A stretch of DNA of 64,000 nt from Parietaria judaica (taxonomy: Eukaryota; Streptophyta; Magnoliopsida; Rosales; Urticaceae), in NCBI GenBank assembly GCA_954871525.1, contig OX940865.1:15886606-15950605 (forward strand), read 5' to 3'. Every line of letters starts with the position of its first letter. Within the stretch, counting starts at the first letter, position 1. This document shows, in pieces, positions 11,404 through 22,700 of the stretch. The position numbers and the translations under genes are program-made. The notes under the pieces are model-generated. The model worked only from the letters and a program-made list of their open reading frames with translations, searched no databases and was not told where the DNA came from.

Positions 11404-13001
11404 TATAAATACATACAGCACTGACAAAAGGACCATATGCCTCTTCCACGAGATATGTCAAAGTGGTTCCCGAATCTACAATCGTTCCTCGATCATTCGA
11501 TGAAGCAAAAACTGACGGATTTATTGGCAAAACTTGCCCATTTACAACAATGCTCTGCATATCCAAATTATAGTGAGTCCTGCAATAAAAAAAAGTAGCA
11601 AAGCCACAAAAAGGACTGAAAACTTTAGCGAAATCCAGTAAATTAACCACAATATTATATATAGATATATATATATATATATATATATATCTCCACAAAT
11701 TATAGCATGCAAAGTAAGAAGGGAGGCGTACTGTGATGGCACAAGAGGACTATAAACAATGCTCGGCTCCAGAATCTCACCAAGAACCAGAATTCCTCCT
11801 CCATTTCCGTCTCCTCTCAAGCAGTGCGAGAACGCTCTCGGAGTTATTCTTCGAGATGATAATTGCGAAATTACCGAAAGCTGCCCTCGGCCAAAACCGA
11901 AGATTCCATCAACAGCTTTGTCTGTCTTAGTCAGATCCCCGGACTGATAGGTACTACACCTGAATTTGGACATTTCAAAGGCGGTGTGCATAATTTGAAA
12001 ATTTTACCCCGGTGTCATCAATGAACAATACAATCTCGGAATTTAGCATAATTTCTAAAAGCAGGCACTACTGATTACTAATTTCGAGTGAAAGACATAC
12101 ACAATTCTGTATATGAATCGACATACCCGAAAACAATGGGAGCAGAGGAGTTCTCAACCATAGACTGCCCCATAATCATGTCGAAGAACATCGCATCAGT
12201 GACGTAATGACCAGAAGTCCCGCTCCCATCCCCGTACTGGAACGTGTAAACGCACTGATTGCTCTCGGAAGCACATTGCGCCGACGCGCTTTCGAACGAG
12301 GAAGTGCAAATCGGGTCCGAGCAAGCAATCAGCCCGGCCGTCGTTGAGCTGGCACTGTCGAAGAAGTTCAACTTGATCTGTAACACAATAGAAATTCGTA
12401 TCAATGCCGTGGTTTATCGGACAACGAAACCGTAAATCAATCAAAACGGATAAGAATTTTACCCCGAGCTCGCTCGTCTGTGGACAATCATTGCAGGAAT
12501 TGCAGTTGACCCATAGTATGTCACTGCCTGTATCTATCTGCACATTGAATTCTCTCGGAGGAGAGCCCAGTCTCACTTTCGTGAAGTAAAGCCTGCAATT
12601 TCGAAAACCATTGATGAAACCTTCAAGAACACACTCGAAAAGAATTGAAAGATCCATAGATTCTGATAGAAAAGAACTCCAAGAAGCGATCAACATTTGC
12701 GCATGCAAAGCCATGGACGAATGCGCAAAGGAAACAGCTAAACCTAAGCTCACCCGAAGATGAAGGGATCGGAGGAGCCGAGGACGGGGAAATCGACGAC
12801 GCCGGTGACGACGCCGGCGCCGGAGTACCCCTGCAGGACTCTGGCGTGGCGGAGGGCGTCGCGGGCCCGGAGCGAGTCGAGGCCGACTCGGCGAGTCGGG
12901 GGAAACGCGCGCTCGAGTTGGAGGACGCTCGCGCCGTCCGCCGCCGCCGAGAGCGAGACGAGCAGGAGAGCGGCGATCGCCGGAACCGCGGAATGGAACA
13001 T
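10020..13001 (-). CDS. A1-family aspartic protease (nepenthesin-like/atypical plant type)
   Basis: Nine exons read on the minus strand (13001-12754, 12592-12463, 12377-12127, 11959-11732, 11579-11417, 11289-11216, 10693-10597, 10514-10451, 10141-10020) join in frame to 458 residues. A hydrophobic signal peptide covers about residues 1-22. The first catalytic motif is DTGSD (D103) and the second is VDSGTT (D321). Between them lie cysteine pairs ([14 protein letters not shown]) and FGFGRGQLS, typical of plant secreted aspartyl proteases related to Arabidopsis At1g08210/At2g36670 products. The C-terminal block WCIGF...[15 protein letters not shown] and GWANYDC is conserved. After YDC, a perfect donor (GTAAGT) suggests a further exon in relatives; I found none downstream, and read-through gives a 12-residue tail ending at 10020. 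Substrate is unknown. Introns carry a MITE-like insertion and TA repeats. Confidence 0.9.
10758..11149. mobile_element. hAT-like MITE in an aspartic protease intron
   Basis: The left end TAGGGGTGAATTT and the complement of the right end TATGGGTGAAACA are alike, and the interior is rich in repeated ACTGGT/CTGGTAC and CCTGGTCC motifs unlike the host intron. A 37-bp direct repeat containing CAGGGACTGGAGGAATAAT occurs twice (11058 and 11095). The TAGGGGTGA-type end resembles the hAT MITE at 44.9 kb. I saw no clean 8-bp target duplication, so confidence is moderate. Confidence 0.5.
11359..11400. repeat. TA microsatellite in an aspartic protease intron
   Basis: An uninterrupted run of TA units lies just downstream (on the minus strand) of exon 5. 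A shorter TA run lies at about 11662-11690 in the preceding intron. Confidence 0.9.
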
Positions 13002-13080
13002 TTGGCGGCGGCGATTAGGGAGAGAAGAGGATCGGAGAGTGGCTATGGCGCTTGGCGAGCTTCGATTCTGCGCATTGAGG

Positions 13081-13106
13081 AGAGAGAGAGAGAGAGAGAG
13101 AGAGAG
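13081..13106. repeat. GA/CT microsatellite in the aspartic protease leader
   Basis: Thirteen AG units on the + strand, read as CT repeats on the gene's strand, start about 80 bases before the start codon at 13001. CT-rich stretches in plant leaders are common and can act as core-promoter or BPC-protein (GAGA-binding) sites. That role is an inference. Confidence 0.8.
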
Positions 13107-13149
13107 GAGTGTCAGAGAGTTCAGAGAGACATGAATGGAGAGAGAGAGA

Positions 13150-14141
13150 AGAGCAAATGTTTTTTGTACTTTATTTTTATTTAATTAAATTCAATTAAAA
13201 CGGAACTGATTAATTAGTTATTATTAATTAATGCATTTGCTTAAGGTGATTATTGATTTCGGTTTCGGGGGCTGTTATGGGGAATGTCCATAGTACCCCT
13301 GCAATACTAGGATATTAAATTATTAATAATGATGTTATTAATTCATGCTAATTTTTATTTTTATTTTTTAAGAACATTCAAAAATTATTTGAGAATTTTT
13401 TAATTTTAAATATATTTTGTCAGTTATTTATTCATATATACAAATTCACTCTCAATAGAATTTGTATCATAAGTCAATCTCGGGAGCTTCTATTATGCGT
13501 CTAACTACTAGTAGTAAAAAAAATAAGAGGTTGTTCGTAACCGATTTAATCTCGGAAAAAAATGTAAAAAAAAAAATCGAACCATTGATTATTGCTGAAC
13601 TATAATATATCACAAATGTCCAATTATATTTCGAATCAACATATTTTATTTATTCCATAATAAGCAAAAAAAAATAGAAATTATATATAAACAATTGCTA
13701 GGCCAAAACAAAATCACGTGGGGAAAATATTAAATTCAATTATGAAATTAATAAAAAAAAAATTCTCACTATAATTCTTCATTAATGTCGATCACTCTAA
13801 TCCAACTATAATTGTTCAAAATAGAAGTCACGACTCACAACTCATTAAAAGCAAGCAAATTGCAACTCCAAATTTATATCATTATTCATTACATTCCTTA
13901 GGAGGACTTCAACAAAGATTTGGGCATATTTATTGCATGTTGGAGGGGTAGTTAGGACAATTCACTTATCAACGTCAATAACTAGCATGAAATTACACAG
14001 AAATTAATACAATACGGATTCATGATGGGTGAAAAAGCAATTTCGTGGAAGTTTTAAGAATAATTTGCTAATGCTCCTCAGATTTTCTTTATTGATAATT
14101 TTAGTTCTTATCACTAACAACTCTTTATATATATATATAAC
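13150..14141. other. Intergenic AT-rich sequence
   Basis: This is the upstream region of the aspartic protease gene and beyond. It is AT-rich, with no coding exon or structured repeat that I can support. Confidence 0.5.
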
Positions 14142-14151
14142 AACATATATC

Positions 14152-14249
14152 TAGTGGTTGCTAGGATAGCCTAGTGGTAATTCCACACAACTTCCAAAGT
14201 GGAGGTTGTGGGTTCGATCCCCACTGCAGCTAAGCTGCCTTAAAAAAAA
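14152..14249 (+). mobile_element. Short tRNA-derived SINE with poly(A) tail
   Basis: The element holds an internal RNA polymerase III promoter: box A TAGCCTAGTGGT (14167-14178) and box B GGTTCGATCCC (14211-14221), 33 bases apart. It ends in a run of nine or more A after GCTGCCTT. Direct repeats AACATATATC flank it at 14142-14151 and 14250-14259, as expected for target-primed insertion. At about 98 bp it is shorter than most plant SINEs. It is not a functional tRNA gene: the acceptor ends do not pair as in a tRNA. Confidence 0.8.
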
Positions 14250-14264
14250 AACATATATCCAATC

Positions 14265-15350
14265 GATGCTATGTACCGTGTGAGTTGGAGTACGATTCAT
14301 CTTCGGTGATTGCACTCCTTCAAAAAGAGATCATGTGGGAGACAAAGTAGGGTTCCTGACTGAAGATACTGCAAAGCTTGCAACAAGAAGTTAGTTATCA
14401 ATTTTTAATTTTATGAAACGAGAAGGAATTATTATGGTGGCACATGTTCATGCACAATATAATCCAAATTCGTCTAAGTGGGCTTTTTGGTTTGCGGAAC
14501 CTCCCTACTGTACAGTTGAATATTTACTAGCCGATTCGATGCTATGTACCGTGTGAGCTGGAGTACGATTCATCTTCGGCGATTGCGCTCCTTCAAAAAG
14601 AGATCATGTGGCAGACAAAGTAGGGTTCCTGACTGAAGATACTGCAAAGCTTGCAACAAGAAGTTAGTTATCAATTTTTAATTTTATGAAACGAGAAGGA
14701 ATTATGGTGGCACATGTTCATGCACAATATAATCCAAATTCGTCTAAGTGGGCTTTTTGGTTTGCGGAACCTCCCTACTGTACAGTTGAATATTTACTAG
14801 CCGATTCGATGCTATGTACCGTGTGAGCTGGAGTACGATTCATCTTCGGCGATTGCGCTCCTTCAAAAAGAGATCATGTGGCAGACAAAGTAGGGTTCCT
14901 GACTGAAGATACTGCAAAGCTTGCAACAAGAAGTTAGTTATCAATTTTTAATTTTATGAAACGAGAAGGAATTATGGTGGCACATGTTCATGCACAATAT
15001 AATCCAAATTCGTCTAAGTGGGCTTTTTGGTTTGCGGAACCTCCCTACTGTACAGTTGAATATTTACTAGCCGATTCGATGCTATGTACCGTGTGAGCTG
15101 GAGTACGATTCATCTTCGGCGATTGCGCTCCTTCAAAAAGAGATCATGTGGCAGACAAAGTAGGGTTCCTGACTGAAGATACTGCAAAGCTTGCAACAAG
15201 AAGTTAGTTATCAATTTTTTATTTTATGAAACGAGAAGGAATTATGGTGGCACATGTTCATGCACAATATAATCCAAATTCGTCTAAGTGGGCTTTTTGG
15301 TTTGCGGAACCTCCCTACTGTACAGTTGAATATTTACTAGCCGATTCGGC
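14265..15350 (+). repeat. Four-copy 270-bp tandem repeat with an in-frame open unit
   Basis: Copies begin at 14265, 14538, 14808 and 15078 at the motif GATGCTATGTACCGTG. The first spacing is 273 bases (an extra ATT), the others exactly 270, i.e. 90 codons. Copies 2-4 are almost identical; copy 1 differs at several sites. In one + frame each unit carries two open stretches separated by single stops: about 36 codons (AGVRFIFGDCAPSKRDHVAD...) and about 50 codons (FMKREGIMVAHVHAQYNP... to EYLLADS). The frame is preserved across all copies. After the last copy the frame continues to HILFR followed by a good splice donor (CAG/GTAAG at about 15364). I do not recognise the peptide; it looks like an amplified gene fragment. 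Confidence 0.85.
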
Positions 15351-15544
15351 CCATATCCTTTTCAGGTAAGAATACAACCTACTAGTTTCTTAAAAGAAAG
15401 AAACTATATATCATAGCCCCTCATAAATTTACAATAACAAAAATATTATTTTGCGAGCAACATATAACCTATTTAGATTTATCCTACTAGTTTTTCAAAA
15501 GCATGATTTTTTCTTTAACCGTTATTTAATAACTTCTGGGCGGA

Positions 15545-16267
15545 TGTTAAGGTCGGATTTGGTCAAATCCACTCTCAACTTTACACTTGTTGTTTTCCCA
15601 TAAAACGACGAAGGTCGGGGTGGGCAAGATGGCGATGGGCCCTCGGCCCATCGATAGAGAGTAGTGATCGAGAGGGGAGCCCGTGTTCCTCGAGGCTGGT
15701 CAGGTTGCAACGGGCCCACGGCCCATCGGGAGAAGCGATGACCGAGGAGGGGTCTCAAGCCCATTAAGGCCTAGGGTTTTTACCAGGATGCGACAAGGAA
15801 GTACGGCCTGAGGGGACCACTGCTGGGTAGTGCGCTCAGGATGTGGCAGGGGGGGACAACGTTAGTGGAAACGAGCTCTTTTGGCAGCCGTCGAGAATGT
15901 CAGAGAGGGGGACCACAGAATATTTGAAGGGGGGACCACCAGATGATCATCCAAGGGATTCGAGCCGAAGGGGTCCGAGCGTCACTATAAATAGAGAGGA
16001 AGCTCCCATTTGAAGGGGTTGGTCGAGATCAAGAGAAAAGGAGAGAAAACAGTGTCATCGCATAGCGTGGAGATAGCCTTTGTGTAACCCATTTGATATT
16101 GTTAATCTTAGCTTAAGCGCATTCTTCTTCGAGGTTCCAAGCTATAAACGGAAGAAACCGATCCCCTTTGTAATCATAATCAATCAAAGATACCCTTCAT
16201 TCGTATAATTTGTGTGTTTGCATTGTGTATTTTTGTGGCTGTAAGGCGGTGCGAATCGCCCTCTACA
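15545..16267. mobile_element. Probable solo LTR of an LTR retrotransposon
   Basis: A GC-richer block starts TGTTAAGG and ends CTCTACA, fitting TG...CA termini. It contains a promoter-like TATAAATA (15986-15993) followed by a polyadenylation-type region (TTGTAATCATAATC). The flanking 5-mers GCGGA and TCGGA match at four of five positions. No retrotransposon coding lies on either side, so it would be a solo LTR of about 723 bp left by recombination. Confidence 0.5.
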
Positions 16268-17134
16268 TCGGACTAATTTATAAAAATTCTCATGCAAAAT
16301 CATGTATTGCACAAGTAAATTAACATATTCTTTCGTTGTGTAACCTGTAGGGGGGAGCAATGTGCTGTTGTTTTGGAGAATAGAAGTATATTTGCCAAAT
16401 ATTTAAGATAAAGGAGCAAAATACAGAAATATTTGAAGTTCAGGGACCTTTAATGTGAATTACTCTATTGTGCTTCTTTTTGCGCGCGTGCCTTTATTGA
16501 CCAACCGAAGTCTTTTATTTTCTTTTGACAAAATTCTTTAACCAAAAGAGGAAATTTGACTGCAACTTTGCGGGTCGGTCGCTCAGTGGTTCCCACGCGC
16601 TGTGAGAAGCGCGTTGAAAAAAACATGTTCTCTGTAGGCCTGACGTGATGACGTGGAAATGATTGTTTGTCCTTCTTTGAAATTATTGGATTCCGTAATT
16701 ACTAATTACCAATCAGTGTAGCTTAACAAATGAATCCAAATTTGGGCTTTACACAATTTTTAAAAGGAATAACAAATATCAACAACGATATAATTACAAT
16801 AACTATATTAACATAGGTAGAAATAGAATTACAATAACTATATTAATATAGTTAGAATGTTTTTAATGTGTTCTCTAATGTCCTCTAATCATTTTTTTTA
16901 CCGTCACGCGTAAACCGCTACACGATACATATGTTTCATTTTATTAAAACACTTTGTTCGCTCTTTGGCCAACTTCGTTTCAGACAGAATAAATTATAAT
17001 TTTCGACTGCTTTTCAGCTCGTTAACACTAAAGAAAGAAATCCTAGGCTCGCAAGATCAAAAGACTAAATGGAATGGAAGATTAGAGAGCAATATTATAG
17101 GACATCTGAAATCATTCACGCTTCTGTAAGTTAT
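16268..17134. other. Intergenic, no gene seen
   Basis: AT-rich sequence without supported coding or RNA features. A short GC-rich patch near 16560-16620 is not recognisable. Confidence 0.5.
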
Positions 17135-17757
17135 TAATCTTCTTATACTTTTTTCAATTATACTGAAAGATCAACAAATGAAAATAAAATTATTGATAAC
17201 GAACTAGAGGTGGACCTCTTTTGTTTAATAAAAAAAAACGTGTCATTTGGTTACCTATGTACTTGCTTACTTCGACAACTATGTCAGCTCAATTGCTAAC
17301 GAAGTTAACGATCCATTTTATTTTTAAATAAATAAATAAAAAACAAAATTTCTACTAGTCAATATAATTTCACACCCTCTCTATCGGACAATAGGTACTT
17401 GTTCATACTTCATACACTATGAATATGAATATATGACGTCAGCTTAATCTTCTTATACTTTTTTTCAATTATACTCAAAGATCAACAAATGAAAATAAAA
17501 TTATTATAACGAACTAGAGGTGGACCTCTTTTGTTTAATAAAAAAAAACGTGTCATTTGGTTACCCGTGTACTTGCTTACTAGTTACTTCGACAACTATG
17601 TCAACTCAATTGCTAACGAAAGTTAACGATCCATTTTATTTTAAAATAAATAAATAAAAAAACAAAATTTCTACTAGTCTATATAATTTCACACCCTCTC
17701 TATCGGACAATAGGTACTTGTTCATACGCTATGAATATGAATATACGACGTCAGCTC
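17135..17757. repeat. 310-bp direct tandem duplication
   Basis: The block starting TAATCTTCTTATACTTTTTT at 17135 is repeated at 17445 with the same internal landmarks (GAACTAGAGGTGGACCTC, CGTGTCATTTGGTTACC, CTATCGGACAATAGG). Differences are single bases and small indels, so the duplication is fairly recent. No coding or terminal repeats are seen in it. Confidence 0.9.
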
Positions 17758-19730
17758 TTAATAAAAAGAAACTAATGTAATTATATTTTTCTTGGAAGAT
17801 TTGCGTAACCAGAGTAGTTATTATATCTTGCGTATTACACAGAGCAAGACAGCTACATATTTTCCAAAACTTGGGTCTTCTTTATCTTGTGCATCGAAGT
17901 TGTGTACCATTGAAGCATCTACACTTAGAGCAAAACTTAATGCATCTTTTTATTTTACAATACATATATTAAAGCAATTATATAAACAAAGGCCATATCC
18001 ATAATCAAACATTAATGCAATCCTTTCTTTATGGTGAAGCATTATTTATACAAGTAATCTCTTTAATTTGAAACTCTTTTAGTTGTTGCTTTTTGGCTGT
18101 ACCCACACAAAGCTTCCCTCTTTCTTGTGTATGTAATGTGTGTCTTAATTAATTGATTAGGTTCTAGTTGGCGATACCGTGAAAACATTATTAGTCTGAT
18201 TTTACAGATGATTTTTCGGTATCTGTAAGCAACAAGTTTATAAGCATATATTTTTAAGCAACGGGTTCACTGTTAAACTTTTTATGTTTAAATTTTACGG
18301 ACATACTAGTTACCGGCAAACGTATTGACAAATATCGTATTAAATAATAATATTTGCATTATATAAATGTTTATCACGTTTTGATATCAATTTTATAAAA
18401 TTATTATATTGATATATGAATAGTATTAAGCACTATATTAGCATGATATATATATAATTATATATAATCATTTTTCTTTTGGATTATCAATAAATTCTCA
18501 ACGTATTACAAAATTAGTGAAGAATTAATCGACATTTTGCCCGTTGTATTGTTTTATTAGTTTTTGGTAAGAAATTGGTAAACCAATGCTGAGCAGTTTT
18601 TATCTGTTTTTTACCGATACTTTTCGGTTTTCGATAAACCAATGCTGAACAGTTAGTAAACCCGTAAAAATCCGAGAATTTAGATCTGGTTAAGTGAGAA
18701 TAAATTTGAAATATGAGGCTGCTATGAGTCTCAAAGTGACCATTCTCTTTATTGTAGTACTCATTAAGTAGAGGCAGTTGATTGAAAGAGAGAGGGTTTG
18801 TTCTCTTGTAGACTCAAGACAATAATTGAAAGGCAATTTCTTGATGTGATGATACTTAGCATATATGTCTTAAAAGTTAAAACTTACTCTTAAGTGATCC
18901 ATCAATGTGTACAAATATTATTGACTTTTAAGTTGACAAAAAATTATTAGTTATCTACATGTCTATAGATAAATAGGGTCTTTACATATAGTTTTTGTGT
19001 TTAAAAATAAATTATAGTTGTTTTAAGAGATTTTACAAATTAATGCTTTATATAGAAATATATCTTTGCGTTTGAGTTAATGGTGGTGATAATAATATTA
19101 CAATAATAAACATCATTTCAGAGTAATAACATAGATAGAGCTTTAAAATTTCTAGGTTTTGCTAAGTAAAATTATACTTTAAAAAACTTCGCACGTAATT
19201 ATATCATATATTTTAAAATTAAAATAAATAAGAAGCTATTCAATGGACCGGCATAAAAGTAATATCGCCATTCCGTCTCTTAATGTTGTAGAGGTGAGAG
19301 TCCGTCTCGTAGTCACAAAATAAATCGATTTATATTTCGCCTCGTAGTCTCCGTTCGTCTCTTGACGATTTGAATTTATATCGTTTTTTCGTCGCTTTCA
19401 TTGAACAATCTCAATCACAATTAAACAAGCTAGAGAGACCATAGAGAAAATGAAAAAAATAATAATGAGAATGCTAAATCCTTGTAAAGAAGTTCGCCCT
19501 TATATCTATGATGATCTATCTATAACTATAAGTTCTGTTCTAATGTTTATTGACAGCGGTATTTAAATAAAATAATAAAGTGAAAGTGTGAACAAAACCA
19601 TAATGGGCTCATACTCATTTCTCCAAAGCCCAATGGGCTATATACCCGACCCGATAGCCCACTTAGCAGCCTGATTATATATTTATCTGACACATCACTC
19701 GAATTTTATTTATTTTTCAAATAAAAAAAA
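17758..19730. other. Intergenic, Cactin upstream region
   Basis: AT-rich; short open frames only (for example 17792-18004), none with family resemblance or codon bias. The promoter of the Cactin gene must lie within the last few hundred bases, but no clear TATA box stands out. Confidence 0.5.
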
Positions 19731-22700
19731 ATGGGGAGCGATGTGCGAAGCAAGAGCAGGAAGGAGCGACCTTCATCGTCGTCCAAATCCCGACGACGGA
19801 GCAGGCACTCCGACGACTCCGATTCCGGCCAATTCTCCGACACCGGCGACTCAGACTCCTCGCCTGTGCGGAGCAAGCGCCGAGAGAGTCGCAGCAGCCG
19901 GCGCCGGAGCTCCACGCGCGGAAGAGACTCCGACGAGTCCTACGACAGCGACGACAGCGATGGGCGTGGACGGAAGAAGAGGAGGAGCTCGAGCAAGAAG
20001 AAAGACGTCACGGAGGACGAGATCGTCGAGTATTTGGCGAAGAAAGCGCAGAAGAAGGTTCGGATTCTGGCGCGGAGCTATTAGGGTTAGGCCAGTCTCT
20101 GGTTGTGATTTCTTACGAATTCTCTTGATTTTGGTACTTTCTCTGGTTCTGTAGGCGATGCGAGCTGCGAAGAAGCTGAAGTCGCAGACGGTGGCTGGCT
20201 ATTCCAACGATTCCAATCCGTTTGGTGATTCTAATCTCAATGAGAAGTGAGTTTCCAAATCATCTGAACTTTGAATAGATGATTGTGTTATAGTTCACAA
20301 AGCAATTCAAATCATCCATTTCGAATCGAAGATTTCTTTTTTAGTTGGTATTAGATACGTAAGTTGTTCATACACACATTCCGGAACTTATGCATTTGAA
20401 CAATGCGATACAGAACAACTCAATGCCATTTGACACGTTGTTCTTGGGAAGCGCTTGATTTGGGAATTATAACCGTGATGGTAACTTATGTAATAGGTTT
20501 GTGTGGCGGAAGAAGATTGAGCACGACATCAGTAATGGAGTTCCACTCGACATGTTTTCGGTTAAAGCCGAGAAGAAGAGGCAGAAAGAAAGGATGGTAC
20601 GTGGAAACCCGCTTCTTTGCTTTGGGTTCAGGGGATGTTAGCTCCATTTCAGAAAAGTTAACGTATTCGTTTTGCAGTTTTATCGAATGAAAAAGAAACC
20701 TTAAAATGTCTCTAGGTTTAATTTACTCGATTATCTACATACAAATATGTCAAAGATGGTATCTTTATATGTTAATACATATTCTGAAATGCAGGAAGAG
20801 ATAGAAAAAGTGAAAAAGAGAAGAGAGGAAAGAGCACTTGAGAAAGCACAGCACGAGGAAGAAATGGTATGCTTGATTATTGGATCAGTCATTAGTATTT
20901 TCGCTCGCTTCATTTGGTCGGATTTACCGGTTATGTATAATTCTTTTGTTAAAATCTGGCTATGATTTGGATTATTTACAGGCGTTGTTAGCGAGAGAAC
21001 GTGCTCGAGCAGAATTTCAGGACTGGGAAAAGAAAGAAGAAGAGGTACTTACTACTTATGTTATCTTGATATTGGATTGTTCTCATTTCTCAATAAATAA
21101 ACCTATATCCCTCCTCTTTTTAAGAAGAAGAGAGAGAAAACCTTTCATTTCCTGTCACAAAGCTTCTTTTAGATACGATCAATTTCTTTCTAACTGATGC
21201 TCATATATCATTATGCAGTTTCATTTTGATCAAAGCAAAATCAGGTCAGAGATTCGATTGCGTGAAGGTCGACTTAAGCCTATCGATGTTTTGTCCAAGC
21301 AACTCGATGGCTCAGACGACATGGACATAGATCTGAACGAACCATACCTTGTTTTCAAGGTAAATTTCCCTTCTCAGTCAAACTAAGTGGCATCATTAAC
21401 ATACCATGTTCCGAATAATTATAGTTAATTTTTCAGTAACATTTTGTATGCATGATGTTATAACAAAATATTAGTGTCCTTTATCTCCTTAAAACAAGAA
21501 TTCTTCAGGAAGGTCTCGCGTGTACATTTTTTTTTGCTTCGCTTTCTTCGTAATTTGATAAATGTTCTTCTAGTGCAGAAATCATATTGAACTCATTTTG
21601 GTTTAATAATCGATTTATAATATATTTTAGCTAGTATTATTTTTTCTTCCGAAAAGCTTTATTAAATAGGATTGTGCTACAGGGGTTGACAGTTAAAGAA
21701 ATGGAAGAGCTTCACGACGATATCAAAATGCATCTGGATTTGGACAGGGCAACACCAACACATATCGAATTTTGGGAGGTATTAAATTGTCTCGTATTCC
21801 TTGTTAACTTGATAGCTCTTTTGGTCTGCTCACATAGTATCATGTTCTTGTAAAAAGATTCCAGAGTAACGACTGTTAGTGCTTGCACTATTATTTAATA
21901 AAACATTAATTGATCACCAATCATTTATCTATGGGAAACTGAAAATCCCCAATTTATTATAACTTTTTTGAGCTTTTACTATCTATATATACCTAGCATT
22001 ATTCCTGTACTTAAAAGAGCATTGAATATATGTTTAAGAAATATAAAAGAATGATTGACTAGTTTGTACTTTGTATATTACGAATACGTGGAGTTAGTAC
22101 GTGGGATACGATTAGCTGCTAGACTAGTTATTATGAATAGTTTGTTAATGATAGTGAATATAAAATTTAGCTACATCATTTATAGAATTAGTCATTACAA
22201 TACTAAAAGACCTGTAATTCTCTAATATTTTTACTAAACTAATTAATTTGAAATTGACAGGCGCTTCTGATAGTTAGTGATTGGGAGCTAGCAGAGGCTA
22301 GGAAGAAAGATGCTTTGGATCGAGCTAGGGTTCGTGGAGAGGAGCCTCCTGCCGAGTTGCTTGCTGAAGAACGGGGTTTGCATTCAAGCATCGAATCCGA
22401 CGTTAGAAACCTTTTAGATGGAAAGAGTTACGGTGAATTGGAGGCGATGCAATCTCAGATTGAGTCACAAATGCGTTCGGGCACGGCGAAAGTGGTTGAG
22501 TACTGGGAGGCCATTTTGAAACGCCTTCACATATACAAAGCTAAGGTATATCGTCACTGTTTAGTTGTTTCGATTAGTTGATGGTTTATAAAACCCAGAG
22601 ATTCCTCCCTTTACAAGCTGTTTTTTAGGCGTGAGTTATACTCATGAGTTAATTTTATGAGTTTTTACTTTTTTTTTGACATGTTAGTTTGTCATTTTTG

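Noticed and set aside
12760..13184. Plus-strand frames of 112-124 codons over the start of the aspartic protease
   Set aside because: They are antisense to exon 1 and read through the GA microsatellite.
14152..14249. Possible functional tRNA gene
   Set aside because: Box A and box B are present, but the ends do not form an acceptor stem and a poly(A) tail plus target duplication follow, so it is a SINE.
14265..15350. CRISPR-like array
   Set aside because: The repeat unit is 270 bp with no short repeat/variable spacer pattern, and the genome is a plant nuclear genome.
15522..15764. 80-codon minus-strand frame
   Set aside because: It lies inside the probable LTR and shows only GC-driven Arg/Pro/Ser composition.
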